Positions 1 to 9,843 of a stretch of DNA of 64,000 nt are shown here, piece by piece. How positions within the stretch are numbered: position 1 is the stretch's first letter; the number at the start of each line of letters is the position of its first letter. A program made the position numbers and the translations under genes. This DNA comes from CAMCXE01 sp036520615 (GTDB lineage Bacteria > Pseudomonadota > Gammaproteobacteria > Pseudomonadales > Cellvibrionaceae): NCBI GenBank assembly GCA_036520615.1, contig DATDJI010000028.1, positions 1 to 64,000 on the forward strand, written 5' to 3'. The notes beneath the pieces were generated by a model. The model did no database searches and was not told the origin of the DNA. It worked only from the letters and a program-made list of their open reading frames with translations.

Positions 1-888
1 GTCAGCAAATTTTTGCTCCACGCTTTTTATTCTGCTGCTTGAATTCTTTGCGGGTTTTTCAGGACGATTCGAGCGCAGGCTTTTGTCTAAATTGTTTTTT
101 TGTGGCGCACGCAGCGCCGGCTTTTTTGCTTGCTTAGCGGAGCCCTGTTGCCGAGCAGGTTCCTCTGATTTGGAGTGTTCGAGCATTTTAAAAATTGATT
201 GAATCTCGGCTTCGTCTAAAGTGCGCCAATCGCCTACAGGCAAACCTTTTAGGCGAATATTCATAATGCGCACGCGTTCGAGCTTTGTCACCTCATATCC
301 GAAGTATTCGCACATCCTGCGAATTTGCCGGTTTAAGCCTTGAATTAATACAATTCTAAAAATAAACGGGCTCTCTTGAGTGACGACGCATTTTTTAGTC
401 ATCTCGCCAAGAATGGGCACACCATTGCTCATATCTTCAATAAATTTAGCTGCGATCGGTTTGTTGACTGTAACTAAATACTCCTTTTCATGTTTGTTGC
501 CAGCACGCAAAATTTTATTAACTATATCGCCATTGTTAGTTAAAAAAATCAGCCCTTGGGAGTCTTTGTCTAGCCTGCCGATAGGAAAAATACGCTGCGT
601 GTGGTTGACGTAATCAATAATATTGGTTTTGTCACTCATTTCCGTTGTGCTAGTGATGCCTACCGGTTTGTTAAACGCAATAAAAATAAAATCCTCAGCA
701 TCTTTCTCCTGCAGCAATTGCCCATTGGCGTTGACCTTATCGCCGGGCAGCACTTGATCGCCAATTTTTGCCTTTCTGCCATTAATATAAACTTTTCCTT
801 GTTCGATAAGCCGGTCGGCTTCACGGCGCGAGCAGATGCCCGAATCGCTAATAAATTTATTGAGGCGTATAGAAGGCTGTGAGTGCAT
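1..888 (-). CDS. rluF: 23S rRNA pseudouridine(2604) synthase RluF, C-terminus cut by window edge
   Basis: Pseudouridine synthase of the RsuA/RluB/E/F family; RluF acts mainly on U2604 of 23S rRNA. Translation from the ATG at 888 opens MHSQPSIRLNKFISDSGICS, an S4-like RNA-binding domain (about residues 8-60). The catalytic motif GRLDKDSQGLIFLT follows (the Asp is the nucleophile), then the RluF-typical segments NKILRAGNKHEKEYLV, GVPILG and GLNRQIRRMCEYFGYEV. The tail is basic and low in complexity (Lys/Ala/Pro/Ser), as in E. coli RluF, and runs off position 1 without a stop, so the last residues are missing. Downstream of dapC on the same strand, 48 bp apart. Identity rests on close resemblance to E. 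coli RluF; RluB is the less likely alternative. Confidence 0.93.
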   Translation of the reverse strand, partial: MHSQPSIRLNKFISDSGICSRREADRLIEQGKVYINGRKAKIGDQVLPGDKVNANGQLLQEKDAEDFIFIAFNKPVGITSTTEMSDKTNIIDYVNHTQRIFPIGRLDKDSQGLIFLTNNGDIVNKILRAGNKHEKEYLVTVNKPIAAKFIEDMSNGVPILGEMTKKCVVTQESPFIFRIVLIQGLNRQIRRMCEYFGYEVTKLERVRIMNIRLKGLPVGDWRTLDEAEIQSIFKMLEHSKSEEPARQQGSAKQAKKPALRAPQKNNLDKSLRSNRPEKPAKNSSSRIKSVEQKFAD

Positions 889-936
889 AGGGATATGTTT
901 TTGATTAATTAATGATGTTGATAGGAGAGGGCACAA

Positions 937-2121
937 TTAACCCGCCTGCAGAAAATCCCGTAACCGTTCACAGGCTTCGCGGCATTCACCAATTTCCGCC
1001 ACTAATGCCATACGCACATAGTCCTCACCGGGGTTGATGCCATCGCACGGCCGAGACAAATAAGCGCCAGGCAATACAGTTACATTTTGTGCGGCAAAAA
1101 AAGCGCGCGTAAAGGCTTCACCTTTAATCGGTGTTTTTAGCCAATAGTAAAAAGCCCCTTCTGGCATTTCCAAGTGAATATGCGGGCTTAAAATACGCGC
1201 AGCTGTGGTAAATTTTTCTAAATAGGCGGCTCGATTGGTTTCTACATGAGCTTCATCTTGCCAAGCTAATTCGCTGGCGAGTTGTGTAGGCACGGGCAAA
1301 GCGCAGCCTTGATAAGTGCGATAAAGCAAATATTTTTGTAAAATGCGGGCATCACCTGCGACAAAGCCTGAGCGCAGGCCGGGTAAATTCGAGCGTTTTG
1401 ATAGGCTGTGAAATACCACGCAACGGGCGTAATCATTGCGGCCAAGAGTTGCGCAGGCTTCTAATAAGCCTGGAGGTTTCTCGCTGTAATAAAGTTCTGA
1501 ATAACATTCATCGGAGGCGATAATAAAATTATACTCATCGGCCAGGTGAATTAATTTTTGCAGCGTAGCAAGTGGGATAATTTTTCCAGTTGGGTTACCG
1601 GGCGTGCAGATAAATAATACCTGGCAGGTGTTCCAAGTATCTGCACTTACCGCATCAAAATCAGGAATAAAATTAGTTTGGGCCGTGCAATTTAAAAACA
1701 CTGGTAGGCAGCCAGCTAATAACGCTGCGCCTTCGTAAATTTGATAAAACGGGTTGGGCATTAAAACAGTGGCGTTAGGGCGCGGCTCCGCTGCGGCCTG
1801 AATAAATGAAAATAACGCCTCGCGTGTGCCCGCCACAGGCAATACCTGGCGTTCCGGGTCCAGTTGCGCGGGTAAATTAAAACGTGCGCTTGCCCATTGG
1901 GCAATTGCACTGCGCAATTCTAATAAGCCTTTCGTCGTGGGGTAATTGGATAAACCACCGAGTTGTTCAATTAAGCGCTGCACAACAAACGCCGGCGGCG
2001 CGTGTTTAGGCTCGCCAATGGAAAGCGCGATATGCGGTTTGGCGCTGGGCGTTATGCCCATTTTTAATTGCGCGAGTTTTTCAAATGGGTAGGGTTGTAA
2101 TAAATCCAGTGCCGGGTTCAT
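937..2121 (-). CDS. dapC: Succinyldiaminopimelate transaminase DapC (PLP-dependent)
   Basis: Class I/II PLP aminotransferase of about 394 residues that makes N-succinyl-LL-diaminopimelate in lysine and peptidoglycan synthesis. The segment SIGEPKHAPP near the N-terminus, the TPGNPTG motif, the SDECYSELYY segment and the PLP-binding lysine in FHSLSKRSNLPG (about residue 242 from the chosen start) are typical of the DapC branch found beside glnD and dapD in gammaproteobacteria. A longer frame begins at 2145, but the ATG at 2121 is preceded by AAGG at good spacing and gives the usual MNPALDLLQPYPFEKL start. It lies 36 bp after glnD and probably belongs to the map-glnD-dapC transcript. Annotation as DapC rather than a generic aspartate aminotransferase relies on sequence style and context. 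Confidence 0.9.
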   Translation of the reverse strand: MNPALDLLQPYPFEKLAQLKMGITPSAKPHIALSIGEPKHAPPAFVVQRLIEQLGGLSNYPTTKGLLELRSAIAQWASARFNLPAQLDPERQVLPVAGTREALFSFIQAAAEPRPNATVLMPNPFYQIYEGAALLAGCLPVFLNCTAQTNFIPDFDAVSADTWNTCQVLFICTPGNPTGKIIPLATLQKLIHLADEYNFIIASDECYSELYYSEKPPGLLEACATLGRNDYARCVVFHSLSKRSNLPGLRSGFVAGDARILQKYLLYRTYQGCALPVPTQLASELAWQDEAHVETNRAAYLEKFTTAARILSPHIHLEMPEGAFYYWLKTPIKGEAFTRAFFAAQNVTVLPGAYLSRPCDGINPGEDYVRMALVAEIGECREACERLRDFLQAG

Positions 2122-2157
2122 AGGGCGCCTTTTTGTATGCATCAAATTCGTGACTGG

Positions 2158-4851
2158 TTAATAGCGCGCATCTTGTTCGACTTTAAGGTCGAGGGTTTGG
2201 CATATGGCTTGTTGTAGCGCTTGGTAAAATTCAGGGTCTTTCAGTTGCTGGCCATTTTGGGTGGAAATAAAAAATACGTCTTCTACGCGCTCACCCAGTG
2301 TGGAAATTTTGGCATTTTGAATTTGAATTTTAAATTCCATAAAAATGCGCCCAAGCGTTGCCAACAGGCCATGCCTATCGGGGCTTATTACTTCTAATAC
2401 TGTATAGCCGCTAGGATCTTCATTGCTAATACGTGTGCGTGTAGGTGTGGCAAATTGTTTTAATTCCCGCGGCGTGCGCCGTTTAATAACTTCCGAGTAA
2501 TCGTTAACGAGGCTTAATTCATCAATAAGGTTTTGGCGAATTTTTTCATACAAAATGGGGTTTTCATCTAACGGCAGATTTTTTTCGTCCAGCACATAAA
2601 AAGTATCTACTGTATAGCCACCGTGAGTGCTATAAAGCCTAGCATCTTGAATGTTAAATCCCATTTGCGCAAAACAGGTCGCAACGGCTAAAAATACGTT
2701 ATTAACATCTTTGGTGCGGATAAAAATTTCTGTTGCACCATGCCAGAGGCGAGCCCCAGCGCTGCGAATTAAAATCAGTGGGGCGTCGCTATTGTGTTTG
2801 GCAATTGCTTCGGTTTGCCAGGCAATATCTAAATGCCCTTCACGTAAAAAATAATCACTACCCATATCCCCCCAGATACTGCGTACCCAGGTTTCACTCA
2901 TACCCTTATCGGCAAGCTTGTCGATGGCTTGTCTTTGCGTTTCTTCAATAATATCTTGCTGGTCAATGGTGTTTTCCAAGCCGCGCCGCAGCGCGCGCTT
3001 GGTTTCCAAATATAGTTGACGCATAAGGCTTGCGCGCCAGGCATTCCAAATTTCTGGATTTGTGCCGCACATATCTGCAACGGTTAGCGCATATAGATAA
3101 TCTAAGTGCATTTGGTCGCCCACTTGCAGCGCAAATTGGCGAATTACCTCAGGGTCGGAAATATCCTTTTTCTGCGAAACATAAGACATTAATAAATGCT
3201 TTTCCACGAGCCAGGCAACCAGACGCGTGTGCCTTGGAGAAATTGCATGTTGCACACAAAATGCCGTGGCATCTTCCACACCGAGAATTGAATGATCACC
3301 GCCACGGCCTTTGGCGATATCGTGGAAAATACCCGCTATATAAAGTAATTCCGGTTGCGGTAGTCTGCGCATAATATGCGCGGCAATTGGAAATTCGTCT
3401 TGCGCTTCCGGCAGACGAAAGCGGCGCATATTTTTAATAACTAAAAGAGTGTGAGCATCTACCGTATAACGGTGGAATAAATCAAATTGCATCTGCCCGG
3501 TAATGCGGCCAAATTCCGGCAGATACCGCCCTAAAATGCCGTAGCGCTTCATGCGCGTAAGCTGAGTAATCAAGCCGTTCTCGATGCGTAATAAATCCAT
3601 AAACATGGCGTTTATCGCTGGATTCTGGCGAAATTCTTCATTAACTAAAAAACGGCTTTCGCGAATTAAGCGAATTGTCTGCGCACGCACGCCTTCTATT
3701 TCGGGGCGTTGACCCATAATTAAAAATATTTCCATTAATGCACTGGGGTTTTGCCCAAATACATTTGCATGGGTCACTTCGATATGCGTTTCGCACAATT
3801 GAAAGTTAGCGTTAATGGGAGTGATTGTAGGGCAGTTGCTCGCGTGAATGACTTCGTCAAGATATTGCAATAATACGTCGTTTAATTCTCGCAACGCTTG
3901 CACGGCGCGATAATAATCATGCATGAACTGCTCTACGGCCAGTTCCTTATGATTATCCACATAGCCAAATAATTTGGCTAACTCCCGTTGGTGTTCGAAC
4001 AACAAGCGTTCATCCGGCCTGCGGTTAAGCCTGTGAATGCCGTAACGCACTTTCCATAAAAATGCTTCGCCATGGCGTAGAGCGGCGAATTCCTGTTCGG
4101 TAAAAAAATCCTTACCTTCTAATTGCCGCAGCGTTTGTACGCCGAAAAAGCGCTTGGCCACCCAATTAATAGTTTGAATATCGCGCAAACCGCCAGGTGC
4201 ATTTTTAACATTTGGCTCTAAGTTGGATTCAGTATAATTATGTTTTTTATGCCGCTCGTGTTGCTCTTGGTATTTAGCGTGGAAAAATTCACTAACCGGC
4301 CACATATATTCAGGCCCGGTGAGAATTTGTAATTGATCGCGCAGGCGATCATTGCCTGCAATGCGGCGCGCTTCCATTAAATTAGTGGCGACGGTAATGT
4401 CGTTTTTGGCAACATCGACACATTCTTGCAGCGTGCGCACACTGCTGCCGATATCCAGGCCTATGTCCCATAAAAAAGTAATAAATTTGCTTATTTGCTC
4501 GCTGTATTTATCTTCGGCAGAATCCGCCAATAAAATTAACAGGTCGATATCAGAATGCGGATGTAATTCACCGCGCCCGTAACCGCCAACGGCAATTAAA
4601 CTTATATCAAGGCCCCAATCAAATTGGTGCCAGGCGTAATGCAACACTAAATCGATAAATGTGGCGCGTTCACTGACCAGATGGCGAACATCTTCGCCTT
4701 CTAAAAACCGGTCGTCAAAATGAGTATTCACGCCAGCGATGGCATCTTTAAATACCCGAATGGCGGTTTTTCCCTGCAAGTCAGTGCGAAACTGCGTTTG
4801 ATTAAAAAAAATCGGCTGGCAGGCGAATTCGGCGCACAAATGTTGGTTCAT
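2158..4851 (-). CDS. glnD: Bifunctional [protein-PII] uridylyltransferase/uridylyl-removing enzyme GlnD
   Basis: Nitrogen-status sensor that uridylylates PII proteins (GlnB/GlnK) when glutamine is low and removes UMP when it is high. Length (897 residues) is normal. The nucleotidyltransferase motif GGYGRGELHPHSDIDLLIL is at residues 89-107, with catalytic aspartates in DID. The HD hydrolase motif GIFHDIAKGRGGDHS is near residue 510 and carries UMP removal. Two C-terminal ACT domains (about 700-780 and 815-890, the latter beginning YTVLEVISPDRHGLLATLGR) sense glutamine. It follows map by 19 bp and precedes dapC by 36 bp, the common gammaproteobacterial order. No defects seen. Confidence 0.97.
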   Translation of the reverse strand: MNQHLCAEFACQPIFFNQTQFRTDLQGKTAIRVFKDAIAGVNTHFDDRFLEGEDVRHLVSERATFIDLVLHYAWHQFDWGLDISLIAVGGYGRGELHPHSDIDLLILLADSAEDKYSEQISKFITFLWDIGLDIGSSVRTLQECVDVAKNDITVATNLMEARRIAGNDRLRDQLQILTGPEYMWPVSEFFHAKYQEQHERHKKHNYTESNLEPNVKNAPGGLRDIQTINWVAKRFFGVQTLRQLEGKDFFTEQEFAALRHGEAFLWKVRYGIHRLNRRPDERLLFEHQRELAKLFGYVDNHKELAVEQFMHDYYRAVQALRELNDVLLQYLDEVIHASNCPTITPINANFQLCETHIEVTHANVFGQNPSALMEIFLIMGQRPEIEGVRAQTIRLIRESRFLVNEEFRQNPAINAMFMDLLRIENGLITQLTRMKRYGILGRYLPEFGRITGQMQFDLFHRYTVDAHTLLVIKNMRRFRLPEAQDEFPIAAHIMRRLPQPELLYIAGIFHDIAKGRGGDHSILGVEDATAFCVQHAISPRHTRLVAWLVEKHLLMSYVSQKKDISDPEVIRQFALQVGDQMHLDYLYALTVADMCGTNPEIWNAWRASLMRQLYLETKRALRRGLENTIDQQDIIEETQRQAIDKLADKGMSETWVRSIWGDMGSDYFLREGHLDIAWQTEAIAKHNSDAPLILIRSAGARLWHGATEIFIRTKDVNNVFLAVATCFAQMGFNIQDARLYSTHGGYTVDTFYVLDEKNLPLDENPILYEKIRQNLIDELSLVNDYSEVIKRRTPRELKQFATPTRTRISNEDPSGYTVLEVISPDRHGLLATLGRIFMEFKIQIQNAKISTLGERVEDVFFISTQNGQQLKDPEFYQALQQAICQTLDLKVEQDARY

Positions 4852-4870
4852 GAAGGAGTACCTCGAGAGT

Positions 4871-5644
4871 TTAAAATCGCTCCTCCTTGCGAGCAGTTAG
4901 CACTTCAACACCTATGCGTGTAACTGCGAGTGTGTGTTCCCACTGAGCACTTAAACGTCCATCTTTGGTTTCAACGGTCCAACCATCGGATTTAAGTTTG
5001 GTCAGTGCTTTGCCTGCATTTATCATAGGCTCGATCGTAAAGGTCATGCCTTCTTTTAATTCGTAGCCTGTACCGGGTTTGCCGTAATGAAGTACTTGCG
5101 GATCTTCATGAAAGATACGGCCTATACCGTGGCCACAGTATTCACGCACAACCGAGTAATGATGTTTTTCGGCATGTTGTTGAATGACATGGCCAATGTC
5201 ACCCAATTGCACGCCGGGTTTAACCAGCTCAATTCCCTTATAAAGACATTCCTGGGTAATTTTACACAGCCGATCAGCGTGAGGCGCAACCTCGCCTACG
5301 TAATACATTTTGCTGGTATCGCCGTGATACCCCTCATAAATAACAGTCACATCAATATTAATAATATCGCCTGGTTTTAAGATTTTTTTCTCGCTGGGGA
5401 TGCCGTGGCACACAACTTGGTTTACTGATGTACAAATAGATTTGGGAAACCCACGGTAATTAAGCGGTGCAGGAATGGCCTTTTGCACCTGGGTGATGTA
5501 ATCGTGACATAGGCTATTTAAATAGTCCGTCGTAACCCCGGGTACTACGTGCTCGCCGATCATCTCCAACACTTCGGCCGCCATACGGCCCGCTATGCGC
5601 ATCGTAGCTATTTCTTCCGGGGTTTTAATTGTAACTGCGGCCAT
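4871..5644 (-). CDS. map: Methionine aminopeptidase, type I
   Basis: Cytosolic metalloenzyme that removes the initiator methionine from nascent proteins. Length of 257 residues fits type Ia enzymes. All five metal ligands are visible: D98 (NIDVT), D109 (HGDTS), H172 (CGHGIG), E205 (FTIEP) and E236 (QWEHT). The substrate-side His is H80 (VVCHGIPS). It is first in the map-glnD-dapC run. In many gammaproteobacteria map is divergent from rpsB-tsf; here the divergent neighbour is a TerC/CorC gene instead, so this locus is rearranged compared with that common order. Confidence 0.97.
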   Translation of the reverse strand: MAAVTIKTPEEIATMRIAGRMAAEVLEMIGEHVVPGVTTDYLNSLCHDYITQVQKAIPAPLNYRGFPKSICTSVNQVVCHGIPSEKKILKPGDIINIDVTVIYEGYHGDTSKMYYVGEVAPHADRLCKITQECLYKGIELVKPGVQLGDIGHVIQQHAEKHHYSVVREYCGHGIGRIFHEDPQVLHYGKPGTGYELKEGMTFTIEPMINAGKALTKLKSDGWTVETKDGRLSAQWEHTLAVTRIGVEVLTARKEERF

Positions 5645-6077
5645 AAGAAACGGTGTCCAGGTAAAGTCCAGGGAAAGCCAGGCGGTCAGCGTGACGAGAG
5701 CCTAATAACCTAATAAAAAGATGCGAGCTAAAAAAGCCTTAGCGAAACGCGCCATTCTAAACCAACTGATAGGTTTGCACAGCCGCTTAAGCAAATGCAT
5801 CGCTGCGTTACAAAAGCCCCTCAAGGGTGGCTCTAGCGCTATTTATTCAGCCTTATGCTAATTGCCGTTGGCTGTGTTTTTGTACTTAAGGTTGCCAATC
5901 CCTACCTGGGCTCATTAGAATCAAACCCCCTTTGGCAACCAACCCTGCCTAAATGTGCACTCCAAATTTGCCTCCTCCCCTTGGGGGGCGGCGCAGTTCC
6001 ACCATTTCTGATCGCAATTTGGCCTTGATCCGGGCACGCTTTAATCTGAATATACGCGTTCAGGAGGCTTGCTAACC
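5645..6077. other. Divergent intergenic region, map / TerC-CorC gene
   Basis: 433 bp between divergently transcribed genes, so it should carry promoters for both. I see no convincing ORF, tRNA or recognisable riboswitch. I looked for a yybP-ykoY (Mn) leader because TerC-family genes often carry one, and did not find the conserved core. A good Shine-Dalgarno (AGGAGG, 6062-6067) sits at the right end. Confidence 0.4.
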
Positions 6078-7649
6078 GTGGAATGGCTAATGGATCCCAC
6101 GGCCTGGTTAGGTCTATTCACCCTGATTATTCTTGAAATAGTTCTGGGTATTGATAACCTTATTTTCATCGCCGTTCTGGCGGATAAATTACCTCCCAAC
6201 CAACGAGATCGAGCCCGAATTATGGGTTTGAGCTTGGCTTTGGTGATGCGCTTAGGGTTGTTGGCGAGTATTTCCTGGCTCGTCACCCTTACCGAGCCCT
6301 TTGTGGAAGTGGCTGGCCGAGGGATTTCGGGCCGCGATGTGATTTTGTTGCTCGGCGGATTATTCCTGCTATTTAAAGCTACATCAGAGCTGCACGAGCG
6401 CTTGGAAGGGCGCGTACACCCAACCCAAAAGGGCCCGTCGCGGGCGAAATTTTGGGCGGTAGTAACGCAGATAATTGTATTGGATGCGGTATTTAGCCTT
6501 GATGCTGTCATTACCGCTGTGGGTATGGTTAGCCACCTTTCGATCATGATGATTGCTGTTGTGGTTGCTATGGGGGTAATGCTCTTGGCTAGCCGTGTGC
6601 TGACGCGTTTTGTTGAGAAACACCCTACAGTGGTAATGCTGTGCTTAGGCTTTTTATTGATGATCGGCCTGAGCTTGTTAATTGAGGGCATGGGCTTTTA
6701 CATACCCAAAGGTTATCTCTACGGCGCTATTGGCTTCTCCGTCATTATTGAAATGTTTAACCAACTGGCCCGCTCCAATCGCACCCGCCATCTAATCGGC
6801 GAGCGCCCGTTGCGTGAGCGCACGGCCGATGCCATTTTAAATATGCTCGGCGGCAGGCCAGATGCTGAGGAGATAGGCGACGACTTTGCCGCTATTACTC
6901 AAGTGGAGGAAGACAAGCCCGTCTTTGCGCAAGATGAACGTGTAATGATTCGCGGCGTACTGCAGTTAGCCGATCGCTCCGTGCAATCGTTAATGACGCC
7001 ACGGCCTGATTTAATCTGGCTGGACGCGAACACACCACAAGAGCAGCTGTTACCAAAGCTTGCCAATTGTACCTATACGCGATTGTTATTGTGCGACGGC
7101 GAGTTAGACAAAATGCTCGGTGTGGTGGAAACCCGCCAGGTGTTAACCCACATGCTTTTAGGCGAGCGCCTGGATTTAAAAGCCTTGGCCGAGCAACCTT
7201 TGGTAATTCTTGAACACACCAGTGCGTTAAAAGTAATGACGCTGTTGCGCCAACACCCGAACCCCGTCGTGGTAGTAATCGACGAATACGGCGGCGTAGA
7301 AGGTGTGGCGACGCTCAGCGATTTGCTCAGCGCCATCGTCGGTGACTTTGCGACAACTGGGGATCCAAGCACGCCGTTATTAACCGCTGGCGATAATGGC
7401 AGCTGGATTCTAGACGCTAGCATGCCGTTGGAACAACTTGAAGCGCTGCTATCCGTGGAGCTAATTGAGGACGATCAAGAATTTTATACTCTTGGCGGAC
7501 TAGTGCTTGAGCAGCTGCAACACATACCAGAAATGGGTGAAACCTTTGAGCTGGCTGGATTTAGCTTTCGCGTGTTGGCAGTTGAAGGACGGCGGATTTC
7601 TCAGGTGGAGGTTAGCCGACTTGAACAGGAAGAGGACGATTCGGGTTGA
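6078..7649 (+). CDS. TerC-family integral membrane protein with CBS/CorC-HlyC domains (YoaE/YegH type)
   Basis: Inner-membrane protein of about 523 residues. The N-terminal half (about 1-235) is a TerC domain with about seven hydrophobic segments and the conserved acidic motifs EIVLGIDNLIFIAVLADKL and DAVFSLDAVITAVGMV. The C-terminal half has a CBS-pair region (about 290-420, with MTPRPDLIWLDAN and VVVIDEYGGVEGVATLSD) and a CorC_HlyC domain. The arrangement matches E. coli YoaE/YegH. The role is probably metal-ion (Mn or Mg) transport or homeostasis, but no substrate is established from sequence. The GTG at 6078 is chosen because it is 10 nt after AGGAGG and gives the MEWLMDP start matching YoaE (MEFLMDP). 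A TTG at 6069 is too close to the ribosome-binding site. Confidence 0.9.
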   Translation: MEWLMDPTAWLGLFTLIILEIVLGIDNLIFIAVLADKLPPNQRDRARIMGLSLALVMRLGLLASISWLVTLTEPFVEVAGRGISGRDVILLLGGLFLLFKATSELHERLEGRVHPTQKGPSRAKFWAVVTQIIVLDAVFSLDAVITAVGMVSHLSIMMIAVVVAMGVMLLASRVLTRFVEKHPTVVMLCLGFLLMIGLSLLIEGMGFYIPKGYLYGAIGFSVIIEMFNQLARSNRTRHLIGERPLRERTADAILNMLGGRPDAEEIGDDFAAITQVEEDKPVFAQDERVMIRGVLQLADRSVQSLMTPRPDLIWLDANTPQEQLLPKLANCTYTRLLLCDGELDKMLGVVETRQVLTHMLLGERLDLKALAEQPLVILEHTSALKVMTLLRQHPNPVVVVIDEYGGVEGVATLSDLLSAIVGDFATTGDPSTPLLTAGDNGSWILDASMPLEQLEALLSVELIEDDQEFYTLGGLVLEQLQHIPEMGETFELAGFSFRVLAVEGRRISQVEVSRLEQEEDDSG

Positions 7650-7680
7650 GGCGCTTAGCTTTAAGATTTCAACCCCAGGC

Positions 7681-7710
7681 GGTACTGCTCATCGAAGTAG
7701 TACCCTTTTT
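7681..7710 (+). terminator. Rho-independent terminator of the TerC/CorC gene
   Basis: GGTACTGCT at 7681-7689 pairs with AGTAGTACC at 7696-7704 (one G-U), followed by CTTTTT. It lies 32 bp after the stop codon of the TerC/CorC gene. Confidence 0.7.
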
Positions 7711-7909
7711 ATTGGGCGGTGATATTTGTTAATGCTCCTTACGAACCCTGGCGCCGCATCTTTGAATGCACTTAAACCTAGCTACTGCTAATCGTGCTAT
7801 GGGTTGCGCAGGCTGCTATGCTTTGATCCCATTGCTGGGCCGTTTTTTGCCTAGAATTTAGGTCACTAATAAAAATAACACCTCAGTTTTTACCTAAATG
7901 GAGAGCAGT

Positions 7910-9841
7910 ATGTGCGGTATCGTCGGCATAGTTGCGGCCAATCCAACCCCCCCTGAGGCACAACACACAGTGCTCGCCGCTATGGCGTCTCGTCTGTTGC
8001 ACCGTGGCCCAGACGCCGACGGTTACTACTGCCAGGGCGCCGTAGGTTTGGGGCATCGGCGGTTGAGCATTATAGATTTAGCTGGCGGTGCCCAGCCGAT
8101 GCAAACTGCTGACGGCGCTTTGTGCGTCACGTTTAACGGCGAAATTTTTAATTTTATTGAACTGCGCCAAGCCCTAGAACAAAAGGGCTATAAATTTTCC
8201 ACGCATTCAGACACCGAAGTTATTCTGCATTTATACCGTGAATACGGTATGGATTTCCCGAATAAATTAAACGGCCAATTTGCTATAGGCCTTTGGGATG
8301 TCGCGCGACAACAATTGATACTTGTGCGCGATCGCGTCGGCATTTGCCCGCTGTATTATTATTTTGATAGCGAGCAACTGGTATTTGCCTCTGAAATAAA
8401 AGCACTGGCGCCTGCGCTACCGCATGGTTTTACACTAAATAATCAAGCCTTAGATGATATTTTTACTGGCTGGACATGCCTGCCACCGGAAACTATTTTT
8501 CGCGATATCTGGCAGGTGCAACCCGGTGAAATGTTGATTGTCAGCGACCCGAAAAATATTACCCGGCAATTTTATTGGCAATTAAATTATCCACAAAACA
8601 CAGGTGAATACGACCGGCGCACAGAAAATCAACTGATCGATGAATTACACCATTTATTAACTGACGCCACATCTATTCGTTTGCGCTCAGATGTACCAAT
8701 CGGCGCTTATTTATCTGGTGGTTTGGATTCGTCGGTACTTGTAGCCTTAATGCACAAACAAATTAACGCTCAACTGCATACCTTTTCCCTAGGATTTACC
8801 GACCCGGCTTTGGACGAAAGTGCTTTTCAAGATCGCGTTGTGAATTTTTTAGGCACGCAGCATTCGCGCAGAATGATTGATTACAACCAGATTGCACAGT
8901 CTTTAGTGCAGACTATTTGGCATACGGAATCGCCCATATTGCGCACGGCGCCCGTGCCTATGGGTTTATTGTCGCAATGGGTGCACGAGCAGGGTTATAA
9001 GGTTGTATTAACCGGCGAGGGCGCCGATGAAGTATTGGGTGGTTACGATATTTTTAAAGAAGCCAAGGTGCGGCAATTTTGGGCCAAGCAGCCATCGTCC
9101 AGTTGGCGTCCGCAATTATTAACGCGCTTATACCCTTATATGGAATTACCCAAAGGCGATGCCAGCGTTTATTTAAAACGCTTTTTCGGCGTTGGCTTGG
9201 AAACACCAGAATTGCTTTGGCATTCGCATATGCCGCGTTGGCAAACTACCAGTAAAGCTAAATTGTTTTTTAGTGATAATTTTGCCGCAAGCCTTAATGA
9301 TAACTTTGAGAGCAAAATTAGCCGTTTATTTCCGCCGCAAGCCGCTAATTGGCATGTGTTTAACCGTGCGCAATTTTTAGAAATTAAAACCCTGATGTCC
9401 GGTTATCTGCTTACCTCCCAGGGCGACCGGATGTTAACCAAGCATTCGGTGGAGGGGCGTTTTCCATTTTTAGATCATCGCCTAATGGAATTTGCCAACC
9501 GCTTACCACCAAAATTTAAAATGAAAGCCATGCGCGAAAAATATCTGTTGCGCCGCATGGCAAGTATTTATTTGCCGCCGGATATAAGCTTGCGCCATAA
9601 ACAACCGTATCGTGCCCCCAATGTCGCTGCCAGCCAAGATGCATTATTTAATAGCGAATTGGCCGATTATTTAACGGCTGATACCTGCAATCGTTGGGGT
9701 ATTTTTACTGCTAATAAAGTAGGCTTTTTACTGCAGAAAGCCCGCGCCGCCAAAGCTTTAAATACGAGCGAGGCGCAGGCGCTGACCGGTATTTTAACCA
9801 CCCATATTTTACTTGACCAATTTTGTAGCCGCAGGATTTAA
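7910..9841 (+). CDS. Asparagine synthetase-like glutamine amidotransferase (class II glutaminase + PP-loop ligase)
   Basis: 644 residues. The ATG at 7910 makes Cys2 (MCGIVGIV) the Ntn nucleophile of the class II glutaminase domain (about 1-210, with LHRGPDADGYY and TFNGEIFNFIEL). The synthetase domain has the pyrophosphate loop SGGLDSS (269-275) and TGEGADEVLGGY. The family transfers glutamine-derived ammonia to a carboxylate activated as acyl-AMP. Instead of standing alone, as asnB often does, it starts a run with an ACP gene 2 bp downstream and an AMP-forming ligase, which suggests a special substrate rather than ordinary asparagine synthesis. Exosortase-type EPS clusters also carry an AsnB-like protein, an ACP and a ligase, but no exosortase or EPS gene is visible here. 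Housekeeping AsnB remains possible. Confidence 0.85.
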   Translation: MCGIVGIVAANPTPPEAQHTVLAAMASRLLHRGPDADGYYCQGAVGLGHRRLSIIDLAGGAQPMQTADGALCVTFNGEIFNFIELRQALEQKGYKFSTHSDTEVILHLYREYGMDFPNKLNGQFAIGLWDVARQQLILVRDRVGICPLYYYFDSEQLVFASEIKALAPALPHGFTLNNQALDDIFTGWTCLPPETIFRDIWQVQPGEMLIVSDPKNITRQFYWQLNYPQNTGEYDRRTENQLIDELHHLLTDATSIRLRSDVPIGAYLSGGLDSSVLVALMHKQINAQLHTFSLGFTDPALDESAFQDRVVNFLGTQHSRRMIDYNQIAQSLVQTIWHTESPILRTAPVPMGLLSQWVHEQGYKVVLTGEGADEVLGGYDIFKEAKVRQFWAKQPSSSWRPQLLTRLYPYMELPKGDASVYLKRFFGVGLETPELLWHSHMPRWQTTSKAKLFFSDNFAASLNDNFESKISRLFPPQAANWHVFNRAQFLEIKTLMSGYLLTSQGDRMLTKHSVEGRFPFLDHRLMEFANRLPPKFKMKAMREKYLLRRMASIYLPPDISLRHKQPYRAPNVAASQDALFNSELADYLTADTCNRWGIFTANKVGFLLQKARAAKALNTSEAQALTGILTTHILLDQFCSRRI

Positions 9842-9843
9842 CT

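Noticed and set aside
5645..6077. Possible yybP-ykoY manganese riboswitch before the TerC/CorC gene
   Set aside because: Considered because TerC genes often carry it, but the conserved core sequences could not be found.
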